NCBI RefSeq assembly: GCF_017115045.1
Contig: NZ_JABXKK010000039.1
Location: 12,940-67,305, forward strand
DNA length: 54,366 nucleotides
Reading direction: 5' to 3'
Origin: Nostoc sp. NMS8
GTDB taxonomy: Bacteria > Cyanobacteriota > Cyanobacteriia > Cyanobacteriales > Nostocaceae
Of the stretch, positions 1 to 10,274 are shown piece after piece. The notes under the pieces are model-generated. The model saw nothing but the letters and a program-made list of their open reading frames with translations. It made no database searches and was not told the origin of the DNA. The position numbers and the translations under genes are program-made. How positions within the stretch are numbered: position 1 is the first letter of the stretch; each line of letters opens with the position of its first letter.

Positions 1-2982
1 CTTGGTTGCCAACAGATTCATGCACCGACTGAACTATTTTTGCAGAATCCTCTTTTATGGTTGGATTGGATAGAGCAGTATCAAGCCACGAATACTTGGG
101 CACCTAACTTTGCTTATGGGCTAATTAACGACCGGGCGCAAGAAATAAGCAAGCGCAGTTGGGATCTCTCTTCCATGCGATTTATTGTCAATGGTGGCGA
201 GGCAATTGTAGCCAAACACGCCCGTAAGTTTTTGCAGTTGCTTGCCCCTCATCGGTTGTCTGCAACTACCATGCATCCAGCTTGGGGTATGTCTGAAACC
301 AGTTCCGGCGTGATTTTTTCTCATAACTTTTCTTTAGACTCAACCACAGATGATGATTCATTTGTGGAAATAGGAGCGCCGATTCCTGGGTTTGAGGTGC
401 GGATTGTAGATACACACCAACAACTTGAAAAAGAGCAAAGAATTGGAAGCGTACAGGTTAAAGGAACTTGCCTTACCTGTGGTTACTATCAAAACCCAAA
501 AGCTAATCAAGAAACTTTCACCGACGACGGTTGGTTTAATACGGGAGACTTGGGATTTTTAGACCAAGGGCGTTTGTCGATTACTGGTCGTCAGAAAGAT
601 GTAATTATCATAAATGGTATTAACTACTACAGCCATGAAATCGAAGCAATAGTTGAAGAGCTATCTGGTGTAGAAGTTTCATATACTGCTGCCGTTGCAG
701 TGCGTGGTGCTTTTGATAACACTGATAAATTAGCAATCTTTTTCAGTTCAGTTATTGCTGATCGAGCAAACCTTGTTAAACTCACTGGGGAAATTCGTAG
801 CCAGGTTGTAGAAAAGATTGGCATCAATCCTGATTATCTGATTCCTGTTGAAAAAGAACAAATACCTAAAACTTCTATTGGCAAAATCCAGCGATCGCAA
901 CTGAAAAATTCCTTTGAAGCTGGTGAATTCCATCATATCCTGAAACAACTTGATATTTTACTCGCTAATGCCAACACCATTCCTGACTGGTTCTACCAAA
1001 AAGTTTGGCGCTGTAAAAAAGCTACGATATTGAATCCTAACCCTTGGACAAACCTGACTCTAGTATTTCTCGATGAATTAGGATTAGGGATTTTCTTATG
1101 CCAGCAACTAAAACAACAAAATCTGCCTTATGTGTGTGTTTCCTTGGGTTCAGATTTTGCTCAAGTCAGCGCCAACCATTATACTTTAGCTCCCGAAAAT
1201 CCAGATCATTATCAGCGTTTGCTCTCGACCTTAAAAGCAGATAATCTAGCGATCGGACAGATTATTCACTTGTGGAATTATCAGGAATATAGTGGTGAAA
1301 TCAACAGTTTAGAAGCGCTTGAGGTGATACAAGACTTAGGAATTTATAGCTTGTTGTTCCTCGTTCAAGCCTTAGCAAAAATTCAGGGTTCTGAACATAC
1401 AGTTAAATTGTTGTTTGTTTCCAGCTACACCCAGTCCACACAGCCAACAGACAAAGTAGCTTATGAAAAATCGCCAGTTTTAGGTGTCGTTAAAACCATT
1501 CCCCAAGAAATATCTTGGTTGAACTGTCGTCATCTCGATTTACAGCCAAACCAGGTAGAAGAAAATGGCAATTTTATCCTGCAAGAACTCCAGATTGTAT
1601 CAAAAGAACAAGAAATTGCTTACCGTGATGGAAAGCGTTTAATTGCAGGTTTGGAAAAAGTAGATTTCCAAAAGCACTCAAAGCAAGAACTTGTCTTCAA
1701 ACAAGGAGGAATGTATTTAATCACTGGCGGACTTGGAGGCGTTGGCGTTGAAATTGCTAAATATTTGATTAAGTCTTTTAACGCCAAATTGCTTTTAGTC
1801 GGTCGGACTCCTCTACCTGAGCAAAACCTTGTATCCAACATCTCTACAGCCATATCGGCAAAAATTCAGGCTTATCAAGAATTAAAACAGCTTGGGGACG
1901 CAGTGATTTATGAAGCAGTGGATATCTGCGATCTCAGCAAATTACAACAAGTGGTAGAACAGACCAAGTTACGGTGGGGATGCAAGTTGGATGGGGTAAT
2001 CCATTTAGCAGGAGTTTATCACGAGCATTTACTCTTAGATGAAACGCGGCAGAGTTTAACCGCTATGCTTCGTCCCAAAGTATTCGGTACTTGGGTACTA
2101 CATCAGATGTTGGTTAACCAAAAACAAGGAGTTTTCATTAGCTTTTCATCTTTGATGAGTTTCTTTGGTGGAGCTACTATTGGCGGTTACACTGCTGCTA
2201 ATACTTTTCTAGAAAGCTTGAACCAATACCAGCGCAGTGTTGGTTTATTGCAGAGTTATTGCTTCGCTTGGACAATTTGGCGAGAAATAGGGATTAACAA
2301 AGGTTATCAAAGGCAAGACCTAACCCGCGCTCAAGGTTACTATGACATGAAACCTCAGCAAGGAGTGTATTCTTTAATAGCTGGTTTATGCCATGACCAA
2401 ACACCGCTGTTTGTCGGTTTAGACGGCAGCAATCGCAAAATTCGCCGCTTTTCTGCGGAGTTTAGTGAGTTAGAGAAATTAACTGCCTATTACACTAGCA
2501 GCAACGATTTAGAAGTTCTGCGTATATCAGATGTGATGGTGCAAGATCGCTTCCAAGCAACCGTCGAATGTGACTTTGTGCGAATCCCAGAAATGCCACT
2601 GACTGCAAGCGGGGAAATCGATCGCAACTTACTGACTAAAGGCATAACTCACACAGGTGACGGTTTAGGCACAAAAGAATTTGTCGCTCCTATAAACGAG
2701 ATGGAACGACAGATTGCTCAAAGCTGGCAAGAAGTTTTAGGAATTGAGCAAATCAGCATTCACGACAACTTCTTTGAACTGGGGGGAAATTCATTGCTTG
2801 CCTTCCAAGTTATTGCTCGTTTGCGCGAGTCTTTCTCTATAGAGGTGTCCGTAAATCGTTTTTTTGCATCTCCTACTGTATTTGATTTGCAACAGAGCAT
2901 TGAAGCGTTGCGAATTGCAGCTCAAGAGTGGAATGTATCTATTGACTACGCAGAAGAAAACATAGAAGAAGGAGTCCTATAA
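1..2982 (+). CDS. NRPS module, 3' part: keto-acid-type A domain - KR - pseudo-Asub - PCP (5' end outside window)
   Basis: The reading frame is open from base 1, and the same frame occurs internally in the next gene, so this is a truncated gene and not one starting near 40. Visible domains, numbered from base 1, are as follows. The C-terminal half of an AMP-forming adenylation domain runs to about residue 300 (GGEAIV; FNTGDLG near 180; A10-like PKTSIGKIQ near 285). A ketoreductase follows with its N-terminal structural half at 330-540. Its NADPH fold starts TGGLGGVG near 577, and its catalytic Ser (SFSS), Tyr (GGYTAAN, ~729) and Asn are intact. Next is a short stretch resembling an A10 region without its lysine (PLTASGEIDR, ~866), then a carrier domain with the phosphopantetheine Ser in LGGNSLL (~930). 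A-KR-carrier modules of this kind activate alpha-keto acids and reduce them on the enzyme to alpha-hydroxy acids (AerA in aeruginosin, CesA in cereulide, HctE/F in hectochlorin). The actual substrate cannot be read here. The TAA abuts the next ATG, so the two genes are co-transcribed. Confidence 0.9.
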   Translation, partial: LGCQQIHAPTELFLQNPLLWLDWIEQYQATNTWAPNFAYGLINDRAQEISKRSWDLSSMRFIVNGGEAIVAKHARKFLQLLAPHRLSATTMHPAWGMSETSSGVIFSHNFSLDSTTDDDSFVEIGAPIPGFEVRIVDTHQQLEKEQRIGSVQVKGTCLTCGYYQNPKANQETFTDDGWFNTGDLGFLDQGRLSITGRQKDVIIINGINYYSHEIEAIVEELSGVEVSYTAAVAVRGAFDNTDKLAIFFSSVIADRANLVKLTGEIRSQVVEKIGINPDYLIPVEKEQIPKTSIGKIQRSQLKNSFEAGEFHHILKQLDILLANANTIPDWFYQKVWRCKKATILNPNPWTNLTLVFLDELGLGIFLCQQLKQQNLPYVCVSLGSDFAQVSANHYTLAPENPDHYQRLLSTLKADNLAIGQIIHLWNYQEYSGEINSLEALEVIQDLGIYSLLFLVQALAKIQGSEHTVKLLFVSSYTQSTQPTDKVAYEKSPVLGVVKTIPQEISWLNCRHLDLQPNQVEENGNFILQELQIVSKEQEIAYRDGKRLIAGLEKVDFQKHSKQELVFKQGGMYLITGGLGGVGVEIAKYLIKSFNAKLLLVGRTPLPEQNLVSNISTAISAKIQAYQELKQLGDAVIYEAVDICDLSKLQQVVEQTKLRWGCKLDGVIHLAGVYHEHLLLDETRQSLTAMLRPKVFGTWVLHQMLVNQKQGVFISFSSLMSFFGGATIGGYTAANTFLESLNQYQRSVGLLQSYCFAWTIWREIGINKGYQRQDLTRAQGYYDMKPQQGVYSLIAGLCHDQTPLFVGLDGSNRKIRRFSAEFSELEKLTAYYTSSNDLEVLRISDVMVQDRFQATVECDFVRIPEMPLTASGEIDRNLLTKGITHTGDGLGTKEFVAPINEMERQIAQSWQEVLGIEQISIHDNFFELGGNSLLAFQVIARLRESFSIEVSVNRFFASPTVFDLQQSIEALRIAAQEWNVSIDYAEENIEEGVL

Positions 2983-5900
2983 ATGACAACTCTAGAATTT
3001 GTTTCTTACTTGAATAGTTTAGGCATCAAACTTTCCCTTGAAGGAAATCAGCTAAGTTATCGCGCTCCCAAGGGAGTGATGAACCAAGACCTGAAAAAAG
3101 AACTGTTGGGGCGCAAAACAGAAATTATTGCCTTTCTCGAAGAAGCGAAGAATGCAATACCCTGCAATGTTGAGCCGATAGTGCGTGTGGAGCGATCGCG
3201 CGGTTTACCTTTATCCTTTGCCCAAGAAAGAATGTGGTTTGTCTCTCAAGCAGAGAACAAGACATCATATTATAACACTAATTTCGGGTTAAATTTTCAA
3301 GGTGCGTTGAATATTCCAGCTTTAGAGTGGAGTCTCAACGAAATTATTCGCCGTCACGAAAGTTTGCGGACTACATATCCTGCAAAAGATGGTAAACCTG
3401 TGCAAGTGATTGCCGAAGACTTCAAAATTACCTTGCCAGTGATGGATATGCAAGGTTTACCAGCAGCAAAGCTGCAAGAAATCATTGACGAAGAAGTTAA
3501 TCAGGTTTTTGACTTAAGTAACGGCCCTTTGTTGAGAGCTAAATTGCTGCGCTTAGGATCGCAATCTCATACGCTGATTTTGACTATGCACCACATCATT
3601 ATAGATGGCTGGTCAATGTCGATATTCTTTAAGGAACTGTCTACCTTTTATCGCAGCTTCATAGAAGGAAATCCTGTATCCCTGCCTGAATTATCCATCC
3701 AATACGCTGATTTTGCAGTTTGGCAGCGACAGTGGTTGACTGGGGAAGTATTAGAAAAACAACTAAACTACTGGAAACAACAGTTAGCTGGTGCTACACC
3801 CTCCATAGAAATACTCCCAGACAAACCACGCCCTTCAGTCAAGACTTACCAAGGTGATAGCAAGCAATTTGAAATTGATCGCAATTTGACCGAGCAACTC
3901 AATAGCTTAAGCCAAAAACTAGGAGTATCTTTATATCAGATATTACTTAGTGCTTACGTAATATTACTTTATCGTTATAGCGGACAAGAAGATATATCTG
4001 TTGGCTGTGCGATCGCTAACCGCAATCATCGGGTTTTTGAACCAATTGTCGGCTTTTTTGCCAACACTTTGGTACTACGTAACCAGATTCAAGGAAACCC
4101 TACTTATTCTCAGTTCCTCACTCAGCTACGGCAAGTTGCAATGTCTGCTTATGCTCACCAGGATGTTTCGTTTCAACAAGTAGTAACAGCCTTGCAACCA
4201 AAACGTTCTCTAAGCTACGATCCTCTCTTCCAAACCATGTTTGTCTTAGAGAATTTCTCACTAGATGCATTGGAGTTAGCTGATGTCACTTTGACTCCGC
4301 AAATGCTAGATTCTGCAACATCTGGCAGCGATTTGGGCTTGTTAATTTGGGAAACAAAAAACGGACTGCTGGGTTTGTGGCAATATAGCAGCGGTTTGTT
4401 TGAGGCAGATACCATTGCCAGGATGGTAAATAATTACCAGACTTTACTTGCAGCTATTGTTGCTAATCCCGACCAACCTATTGGTGAATTACCTTTGCTA
4501 ACAGAGAAAGAACAGCATCAACTGTTAGTAAAATGGAATCTTCAACTAAATGAATTTACGGCAAATCAATGTATCCATGAGTTATTTGAAAAGCAAGCAC
4601 AACTCCAACCCAATGCAGTAGCAGTAGTTTGGCAAGACCAGCAATTTACCTACCAAGAGTTAAACGCCAAGGCAAATCAACTCGCGCACTATTTGCGAAA
4701 ACTAGGGGTTGGCCCAGAAGCTTTAGTTGGCATTTGTGTAGAGCGATCGCTTTTAACGATCATCGGGTTGTTGGGTATTCTCAAGGCAGGAGGTGCATAC
4801 GTGCCTTTAGACCCATCTGAGCCAAACGAGCGATCGCGATTGATTTTAGGAGAAACTCAGTTATCAGTGTTGTTGACTCAAGAGCATCTAGTACAACATC
4901 TTCCAGAACATCAGGCGCAGGTAATTTGCTTAGACTCACACTGGGAGGTGATTGCACAACAAAGCGAGGAAAACGTGCCTCATCAAACAACACCCGCAAA
5001 CCTTGCCTATGTCATATACTCGTCAAAGCGAGGGATTTTAGTAGAACATGGCGCAGTTAGTCAACGTCTGAATTGGCTGCAAAAAACCTTTGCTTTGTCA
5101 CAGTCTGATGTAGTGCTGCACAAAGCTCCTTTAACTCAGGATACCGCCGTTAGGGAAATCTTTTGGCCTTTGGTTGTGGGAGGACGTTTGCTCATTGCTG
5201 CCAACAATCAAGACAATCCAACAGACTTACAGCATTTGATTGTTAGTCAACAAGTGAGTGTAATTAATTTTGTTCCCGCTGCGCTATCAGCTTTGATTAC
5301 CTACTTGAGTAAAGAGAAAGTAGAATTGCGATCGCTACGTTTAGTGTTGTGCAGTGGCGAACCCTTGCAACAATCGGTAGTTGAAGCGTTCAGAGGGCAT
5401 TTCACAGCTGAGTTACACAATCTTTATAGCTTACCTGAAACTGCGGGAGAATTGACAAGCTTAAAAGTTCAATCCCTCGGCACACAACCAACTCTGCCCA
5501 TTGGTCATCCCACTTACAGGTCTGTTTACATTTTGGATCGGTACTTGCAACCAGTACCAATCGGGGTGAAAGGGGAAATTTATGTCGGCGGCACAAATTT
5601 AGCTAGAGGTTATCTCAACGCTGATGAAGAAATAGGGCAACGCTTGATCAAAAATCCCTTGGAACAAACCTCTGAGCAGTGGTTGTTCAAAACAGGTGAA
5701 TTGGCACGCCGTCTTAACGATGGAACCTTAGAACTACTAGGGAGCATAGAGAGGCAGACTTGGATTAAAGGTTATCGGGTAGAACTTTCAGAAGTAGAAA
5801 CAGCCTTATTAGCGTCTCCTGCCGTAGATGATGCTTGGGTGCTGGTGCAGGAAACAGAAACAGCAGGGCCACAACTAATAGCCTACGTAGTTTTGTCAGG

Positions 5901-8900
5901 AGCTTTCTTTCCAGAGCAACTACAATCCCACTTGCAAACTATTTTACCGACTCACTTACTCCCCTCTGCCTATGTACCGATATCTGCTCTACCCCTCACA
6001 CAAACTGGACAAGTAGATGAACAAGCTTTATCCCGTCTAGAAGTTATTGACTTTGATTTGGTGCAAAGATGGGAAGAAAAACTGCAAGCATTGCCGGAAA
6101 TAGATAAAGTAGCAGTGGTGGTTCAACAGCAGGTTCCTTCCCTCCTACCGCTCCATTTGTCTGATTTGCTTCTTGATAATCAAGTTACCACCCGCGAAAA
6201 AAGCGATCGGCAAGTCCTCACGTCAGCGTATCTAAAGGAGGTGAGCAACAATAAATCAGGGTCAAACAGACTAGCTATTAGTCATGGTGAACCACTACAT
6301 CTAGATGAAAATGTCCCAACTTTACTACAAGCCCTACACCGAGCAGCTAAAGATAACCCAACCAAAGGAATTGTTTACATCCAATCAGATGGCAACCAAC
6401 GCAGTCAATCATATGGGGATTTGCTCTTGGAGGCGCAGCGAATTCTCGCAGGTTTGAGAAAGCTGGGTTTAAAGCCTCAAGACAAAGTAATTTTCCAGTT
6501 AGAGGAAAATCAAGATTTCATCTCAGCGTTCTGGGCTTGCGTGTTGGGGGGCTTTGTGCCAGTACCGATCGCGATCGCTCCAACTTATGAGCGAGGTAGC
6601 ACCAACATTAGTAAGCTGGAAAATGCTTGGCAGATGCTAGGACGACCAACGGTGCTGACTACAGCAAAGCTAGCTTCAGCAATTCGTTCTTGGTCAAAGG
6701 TATTAAACTTAGAAAACTTTCAAATTGAAGCTATCGATGAATTACGCCGTTATCAACCCGACCAGAATTGGCATGTTAGCCAGCCAGAAGATTTAGCAAT
6801 CTTGCTGTTGACTTCTGGCAGTACGGGCATTCCCAAAGCAGTCATGCAGAGCCATCATGCTTTGTTAAGCCGTTCAGCTGCTACCGCGATCATGAATAAT
6901 TTTAGTGGTAATGATGTCTCCTTGAATTGGTTAGCACTAGACCATGTAGGAGGTTTGGTGATGTTCCATATTCGGGATGTCTACCTTGGTTGCCAACAGA
7001 TTCATGCACCGACTGAACTATTTTTGCAGAATCCTCTTTTATGGTTGGATTGGATAAAGCAGTATCGAGCCACGATTACTTGGGCACCTAACTTTGCTTA
7101 TGGGCTAATTAACGATCGCGCACAAGAAATAAGCAAGCGTAGTTGGGATCTCTCTTCCATGCGATTTATTCTCAATGGCGGCGAGGCAATTGTAGCCAAA
7201 CACGCCAGAAAGTTTTTGGACTTGCTTGCCCCTCATAAGCTCTGTGCAACTGCTATGCATCCATCATGGGGTATGTCTGAAACCAGTTCCGGCGTGGTTT
7301 TCTCTCACAACTTTTCCCTGTCCTCAACCACAGATGATGATTCGTTTGTGGAAGTGGGAGCGCCTATTCCTAGTTTTCAGGTGCGGATTGTAGATGCACA
7401 GGAGCAGGTTGTGGAAGAGGAAACAATTGGACGTGTGCAGGTCAAAGGAGCTTCAGTGACTTGTGGTTATTATCAAAACCCGGAAGCTAACCAAGAAGCT
7501 TTCACTGAGGATGGTTGGTTTAATACGGGAGACTTAGGATTTTTACACCAAGGGCGTTTGTCCATTACTGGTCGCCAGAAGGATGTAATTATCATTAATG
7601 GTATTAACTACTACAGTCATGAAATCGAATCAACAGTTGAAGAGCTTTCTGGCATTGAAGTTTCATATACTGCTGCCGTTGCTGTCCGTAGTGCCTTTGA
7701 CAACACTGATAAATTAGCAATCTTTTTCAGTCCAGTTATTGCTAATGAAGCAAATGTTGTCAAGTTGACTCAGGAAATGCGTAGCCAGGTTATTGAAAAT
7801 ATTGGCGTTAATCCAGATTATCTGATTCCCGTTGAAAAACAGATTATTCCTAAGACTACCATTGGCAAGATTCAACGTTCCCAACTCAAAGAGCGTTTTC
7901 AAGTCGGTGAATTCAAAGACATTCTCAAACGGCTTGACATCCTCAAAGGCAACGCCAACACACTTCCAGACTGGTTTTACCGCAAGATTTGGCAATCCAA
8001 GCAAGTAGTAAAGAATAGCGATCGCCTTCAGTCAGGTTCTTACCTAGTTTTCCTCGATCGCTTGGGATTAGGGCAATTGATTTGTAGAGAACTGAATCAA
8101 CCTTGTGTTTGTGTGGAAGCTGGTTCAAAATTTGCCAAACTGAATAGTGAGGTGGGAGGCGATCGCATCCTTCACTATTGCATTAATCCTGATGAACCCG
8201 ATGACTATCGCCTTTTACTAGAATCTTTAGCAGCCGATAACTTCCACATCGCCCAAATTCTGCACCTATGGACTTATGACGAGTATGCCGGAGAAGTTTC
8301 TACCTTAGAATCCCTGGAACAAGCCCAAAAGCAGGGAATCTACAGTTTGCTATTTTTGGTGCAAGCTCTAGCTAAAATTCAAGGTTCTGAACATTCGGTT
8401 AAGTTGCAAGTTATTTCCAGCCATGCACAGTTTACCTCAGGTGCCGATAAAATTGCTTATGAAAAATCTACTCTCATTGGATTTTTGAAGACAATTCCTC
8501 TGGAGTTGTCTTGGTTGCAATGTCGCCACATCGACTTAGAAGTTGAATCTGTGGAAGTGAATGCACAGCATATTCTGCGAGAACTTCACGTTTCTAGCAG
8601 TGATACAGAAATTGCCTATCGTCACAATCGGCGTTTGGTATCATCTCTTGCCAAAGTAGATATGTGTCAGCAACCAACTCAGGAGATTCCCCTGAAGCAG
8701 GGCGGAACTTATTTGGTAACAGGGGGATTGGGTGGAATAGGTACATATCTGTGCCAATTTTTAATCAAGGAGTACTCTGCAAAACTGATTATTGTAGGTA
8801 GAACAGAGTTACCAAATCGAAGTGAATGGTCGAAGTATATTGGCCAACAAACACATATTGGGAAGCGGATTAAAAATTATCAAGCAATTGAAGAGTCTGG

Positions 8901-10041
8901 TGGTGAATTTATTTACCAAGCTATCGATATATGTGATTTGGATGGGTTACAAAAAGCTGTTGCCCAAGCTGAGACAAAGTGGAATCAACCGCTCTCAGGG
9001 ATTATCCATTTAGCAGGTGAAGGTAATTTAGAATACCACTGGAAAGTCATTGATAACCACTACATCACAGTGGAAACTTTGCAGACCTTTGATTCTATGT
9101 TGCGACCCAAAGTTCATGGTACTTGGACACTCTATCAACTAATTAAGAATCACCCTCAAACGGTTTTTATTTCTTTCTCTTCAATAAATAGTGTATTTGG
9201 AGGGGCTAGTTTTAGTGCATATTCTGCTGCCAATAGCTTTTTAGATAGTTGTTCTTTGTATCAGCGCTCTCATTTTCATCCTCAGACCTACTGTTTAAAC
9301 TGGACAATGTGGGATGAGGTCGGTATGAGTCAGGGAAATCCAGTATATGCAAGAGATGCTGCTCGTAGTATGGGGTATCATATCATCTCCAAAGAGCAGG
9401 CATTAACTTCCTTAATCGCTGCTTTATATCGTAATCAGACACAGTTGATTGTCGGTTTAGATAGCAGCAATCGCAACATTCGACGCTACACGCACAACGA
9501 ATTTTATAGCATTCAGAAATTAGCTGCTTACTTTACCAGCGATCGCAATGATTCCTCTATTGATAGCTTCTCAGAAATTGTAGTGCGCGATCGCTTTGGC
9601 ACTAAAAGCATCTGCGATTTTGTAGAGCTTGAAGAAATGCCATTAACCGAAACAGGAACAATTGACCGAGAGCAACTGCTGACTTTAAGCACTCAGGCTA
9701 GTCAACAACCTAGTAAATGGGTAGCACCCCGGACAGAAATTGAACGTCAGCTTGCTAGTATCTGGCAACAAATTCTTAGTGTCCCACTCATCAGCATTCA
9801 CGATAATTTCTTTGAATTGGGGGGACACTCCTTACTGGCGACTCAGCTAATCTCTCGCGTGCAAGATGTCTTCCAGTTGCAGTTACCACTAGGCAGCTTA
9901 TTTGAGAATCCAACAGTGGCACAACTGTCTAGTGTCATAGTACAAAAACTAGCTGAACAAACAGATGATGATATCTGGGCACAGTTAGAACAACTTAATG
10001 AAGAGCAAGTAAAAGTAATGCTTACAGCCGTAAATACTTGA
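2983..10041 (+). CDS. NRPS: TubC-type docking domain - C - inactive A - keto-acid A - KR - pseudo-Asub - PCP
   Basis: A single-module synthetase of 2352 residues. It starts at ATG 2983, immediately after the previous stop, with AAGGAG at 2969-2974 as ribosome site. Domains: N-terminal TubC-like docking domain (~1-55, MTTLEFVSYLNSLGIKLSLE); condensation domain with intact HHIIIDG (~203); and an adenylation domain (~515-1010) that looks dead. In the dead A domain the A3 ATP loop is collapsed to YSSKRGILVEHG with GSTG missing, A5 is degenerate, and A10 reads PLTQTGQVDEQ with Gln for the catalytic Lys. No carrier follows it. A second, intact A domain comes next (TSGSTGIPKAV ~1277, LDHVGG, FNTGDLG, PKTTIGKIQ ~1625). 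It is followed by a KR (TGGLGGIG ~1913; catalytic Ser, Tyr and Asn in SFSS and AYSAANSF), a lysine-less pseudo-A10 (PLTETGTIDRE) and a PCP (LGGHSLL ~2283). Inferred role: ester or amide bond formation onto a second alpha-hydroxy acid made on the enzyme. The A-KR part is a close copy of the preceding gene. Confidence 0.93.
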   Translation: MTTLEFVSYLNSLGIKLSLEGNQLSYRAPKGVMNQDLKKELLGRKTEIIAFLEEAKNAIPCNVEPIVRVERSRGLPLSFAQERMWFVSQAENKTSYYNTNFGLNFQGALNIPALEWSLNEIIRRHESLRTTYPAKDGKPVQVIAEDFKITLPVMDMQGLPAAKLQEIIDEEVNQVFDLSNGPLLRAKLLRLGSQSHTLILTMHHIIIDGWSMSIFFKELSTFYRSFIEGNPVSLPELSIQYADFAVWQRQWLTGEVLEKQLNYWKQQLAGATPSIEILPDKPRPSVKTYQGDSKQFEIDRNLTEQLNSLSQKLGVSLYQILLSAYVILLYRYSGQEDISVGCAIANRNHRVFEPIVGFFANTLVLRNQIQGNPTYSQFLTQLRQVAMSAYAHQDVSFQQVVTALQPKRSLSYDPLFQTMFVLENFSLDALELADVTLTPQMLDSATSGSDLGLLIWETKNGLLGLWQYSSGLFEADTIARMVNNYQTLLAAIVANPDQPIGELPLLTEKEQHQLLVKWNLQLNEFTANQCIHELFEKQAQLQPNAVAVVWQDQQFTYQELNAKANQLAHYLRKLGVGPEALVGICVERSLLTIIGLLGILKAGGAYVPLDPSEPNERSRLILGETQLSVLLTQEHLVQHLPEHQAQVICLDSHWEVIAQQSEENVPHQTTPANLAYVIYSSKRGILVEHGAVSQRLNWLQKTFALSQSDVVLHKAPLTQDTAVREIFWPLVVGGRLLIAANNQDNPTDLQHLIVSQQVSVINFVPAALSALITYLSKEKVELRSLRLVLCSGEPLQQSVVEAFRGHFTAELHNLYSLPETAGELTSLKVQSLGTQPTLPIGHPTYRSVYILDRYLQPVPIGVKGEIYVGGTNLARGYLNADEEIGQRLIKNPLEQTSEQWLFKTGELARRLNDGTLELLGSIERQTWIKGYRVELSEVETALLASPAVDDAWVLVQETETAGPQLIAYVVLSGAFFPEQLQSHLQTILPTHLLPSAYVPISALPLTQTGQVDEQALSRLEVIDFDLVQRWEEKLQALPEIDKVAVVVQQQVPSLLPLHLSDLLLDNQVTTREKSDRQVLTSAYLKEVSNNKSGSNRLAISHGEPLHLDENVPTLLQALHRAAKDNPTKGIVYIQSDGNQRSQSYGDLLLEAQRILAGLRKLGLKPQDKVIFQLEENQDFISAFWACVLGGFVPVPIAIAPTYERGSTNISKLENAWQMLGRPTVLTTAKLASAIRSWSKVLNLENFQIEAIDELRRYQPDQNWHVSQPEDLAILLLTSGSTGIPKAVMQSHHALLSRSAATAIMNNFSGNDVSLNWLALDHVGGLVMFHIRDVYLGCQQIHAPTELFLQNPLLWLDWIKQYRATITWAPNFAYGLINDRAQEISKRSWDLSSMRFILNGGEAIVAKHARKFLDLLAPHKLCATAMHPSWGMSETSSGVVFSHNFSLSSTTDDDSFVEVGAPIPSFQVRIVDAQEQVVEEETIGRVQVKGASVTCGYYQNPEANQEAFTEDGWFNTGDLGFLHQGRLSITGRQKDVIIINGINYYSHEIESTVEELSGIEVSYTAAVAVRSAFDNTDKLAIFFSPVIANEANVVKLTQEMRSQVIENIGVNPDYLIPVEKQIIPKTTIGKIQRSQLKERFQVGEFKDILKRLDILKGNANTLPDWFYRKIWQSKQVVKNSDRLQSGSYLVFLDRLGLGQLICRELNQPCVCVEAGSKFAKLNSEVGGDRILHYCINPDEPDDYRLLLESLAADNFHIAQILHLWTYDEYAGEVSTLESLEQAQKQGIYSLLFLVQALAKIQGSEHSVKLQVISSHAQFTSGADKIAYEKSTLIGFLKTIPLELSWLQCRHIDLEVESVEVNAQHILRELHVSSSDTEIAYRHNRRLVSSLAKVDMCQQPTQEIPLKQGGTYLVTGGLGGIGTYLCQFLIKEYSAKLIIVGRTELPNRSEWSKYIGQQTHIGKRIKNYQAIEESGGEFIYQAIDICDLDGLQKAVAQAETKWNQPLSGIIHLAGEGNLEYHWKVIDNHYITVETLQTFDSMLRPKVHGTWTLYQLIKNHPQTVFISFSSINSVFGGASFSAYSAANSFLDSCSLYQRSHFHPQTYCLNWTMWDEVGMSQGNPVYARDAARSMGYHIISKEQALTSLIAALYRNQTQLIVGLDSSNRNIRRYTHNEFYSIQKLAAYFTSDRNDSSIDSFSEIVVRDRFGTKSICDFVELEEMPLTETGTIDREQLLTLSTQASQQPSKWVAPRTEIERQLASIWQQILSVPLISIHDNFFELGGHSLLATQLISRVQDVFQLQLPLGSLFENPTVAQLSSVIVQKLAEQTDDDIWAQLEQLNEEQVKVMLTAVNT

Positions 10042-10274
10042 GCCTTCCTTCAAACAAATAAGACTTACACACATTCTACAATTCTTCTCCTTTGGAAACG
10101 CTAGCGCGAACGAGACGCTGCGTGTTGGTGTTCCCTGCGTCTTCTTTGCGAGAGGAAAGTGTTGGCAGAAGCTTCTCGTAGAGAATGCGTAAGTCCTGAC
10201 AATAATCCAACAGACAACAATACTTTAGTATTTTGACTTTTTCGCCAATCTTTGAATTCACAGAGGATACTCAC
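10042..10274. other. Gap between NRPS genes with dispersed-repeat-like sequence
   Basis: A 233-bp gap breaks the otherwise tightly packed NRPS genes. It contains a GC-rich palindromic stretch (about 10095-10190, with GCTAGCGC, GAGACGC and CTCGTAGAGA words) typical of Nostocaceae dispersed repeats. No gene is evident. The ribosome site for the third synthetase lies at the right end (AGAGGA, 10262-10267). Confidence 0.5.

Noticed and set aside
40..42. TTG at base 40 as the start of the first NRPS gene
   Set aside because: The frame is open to base 1 and the sequence is internal in the homologous module of the next gene, so the gene simply enters the window from the left.
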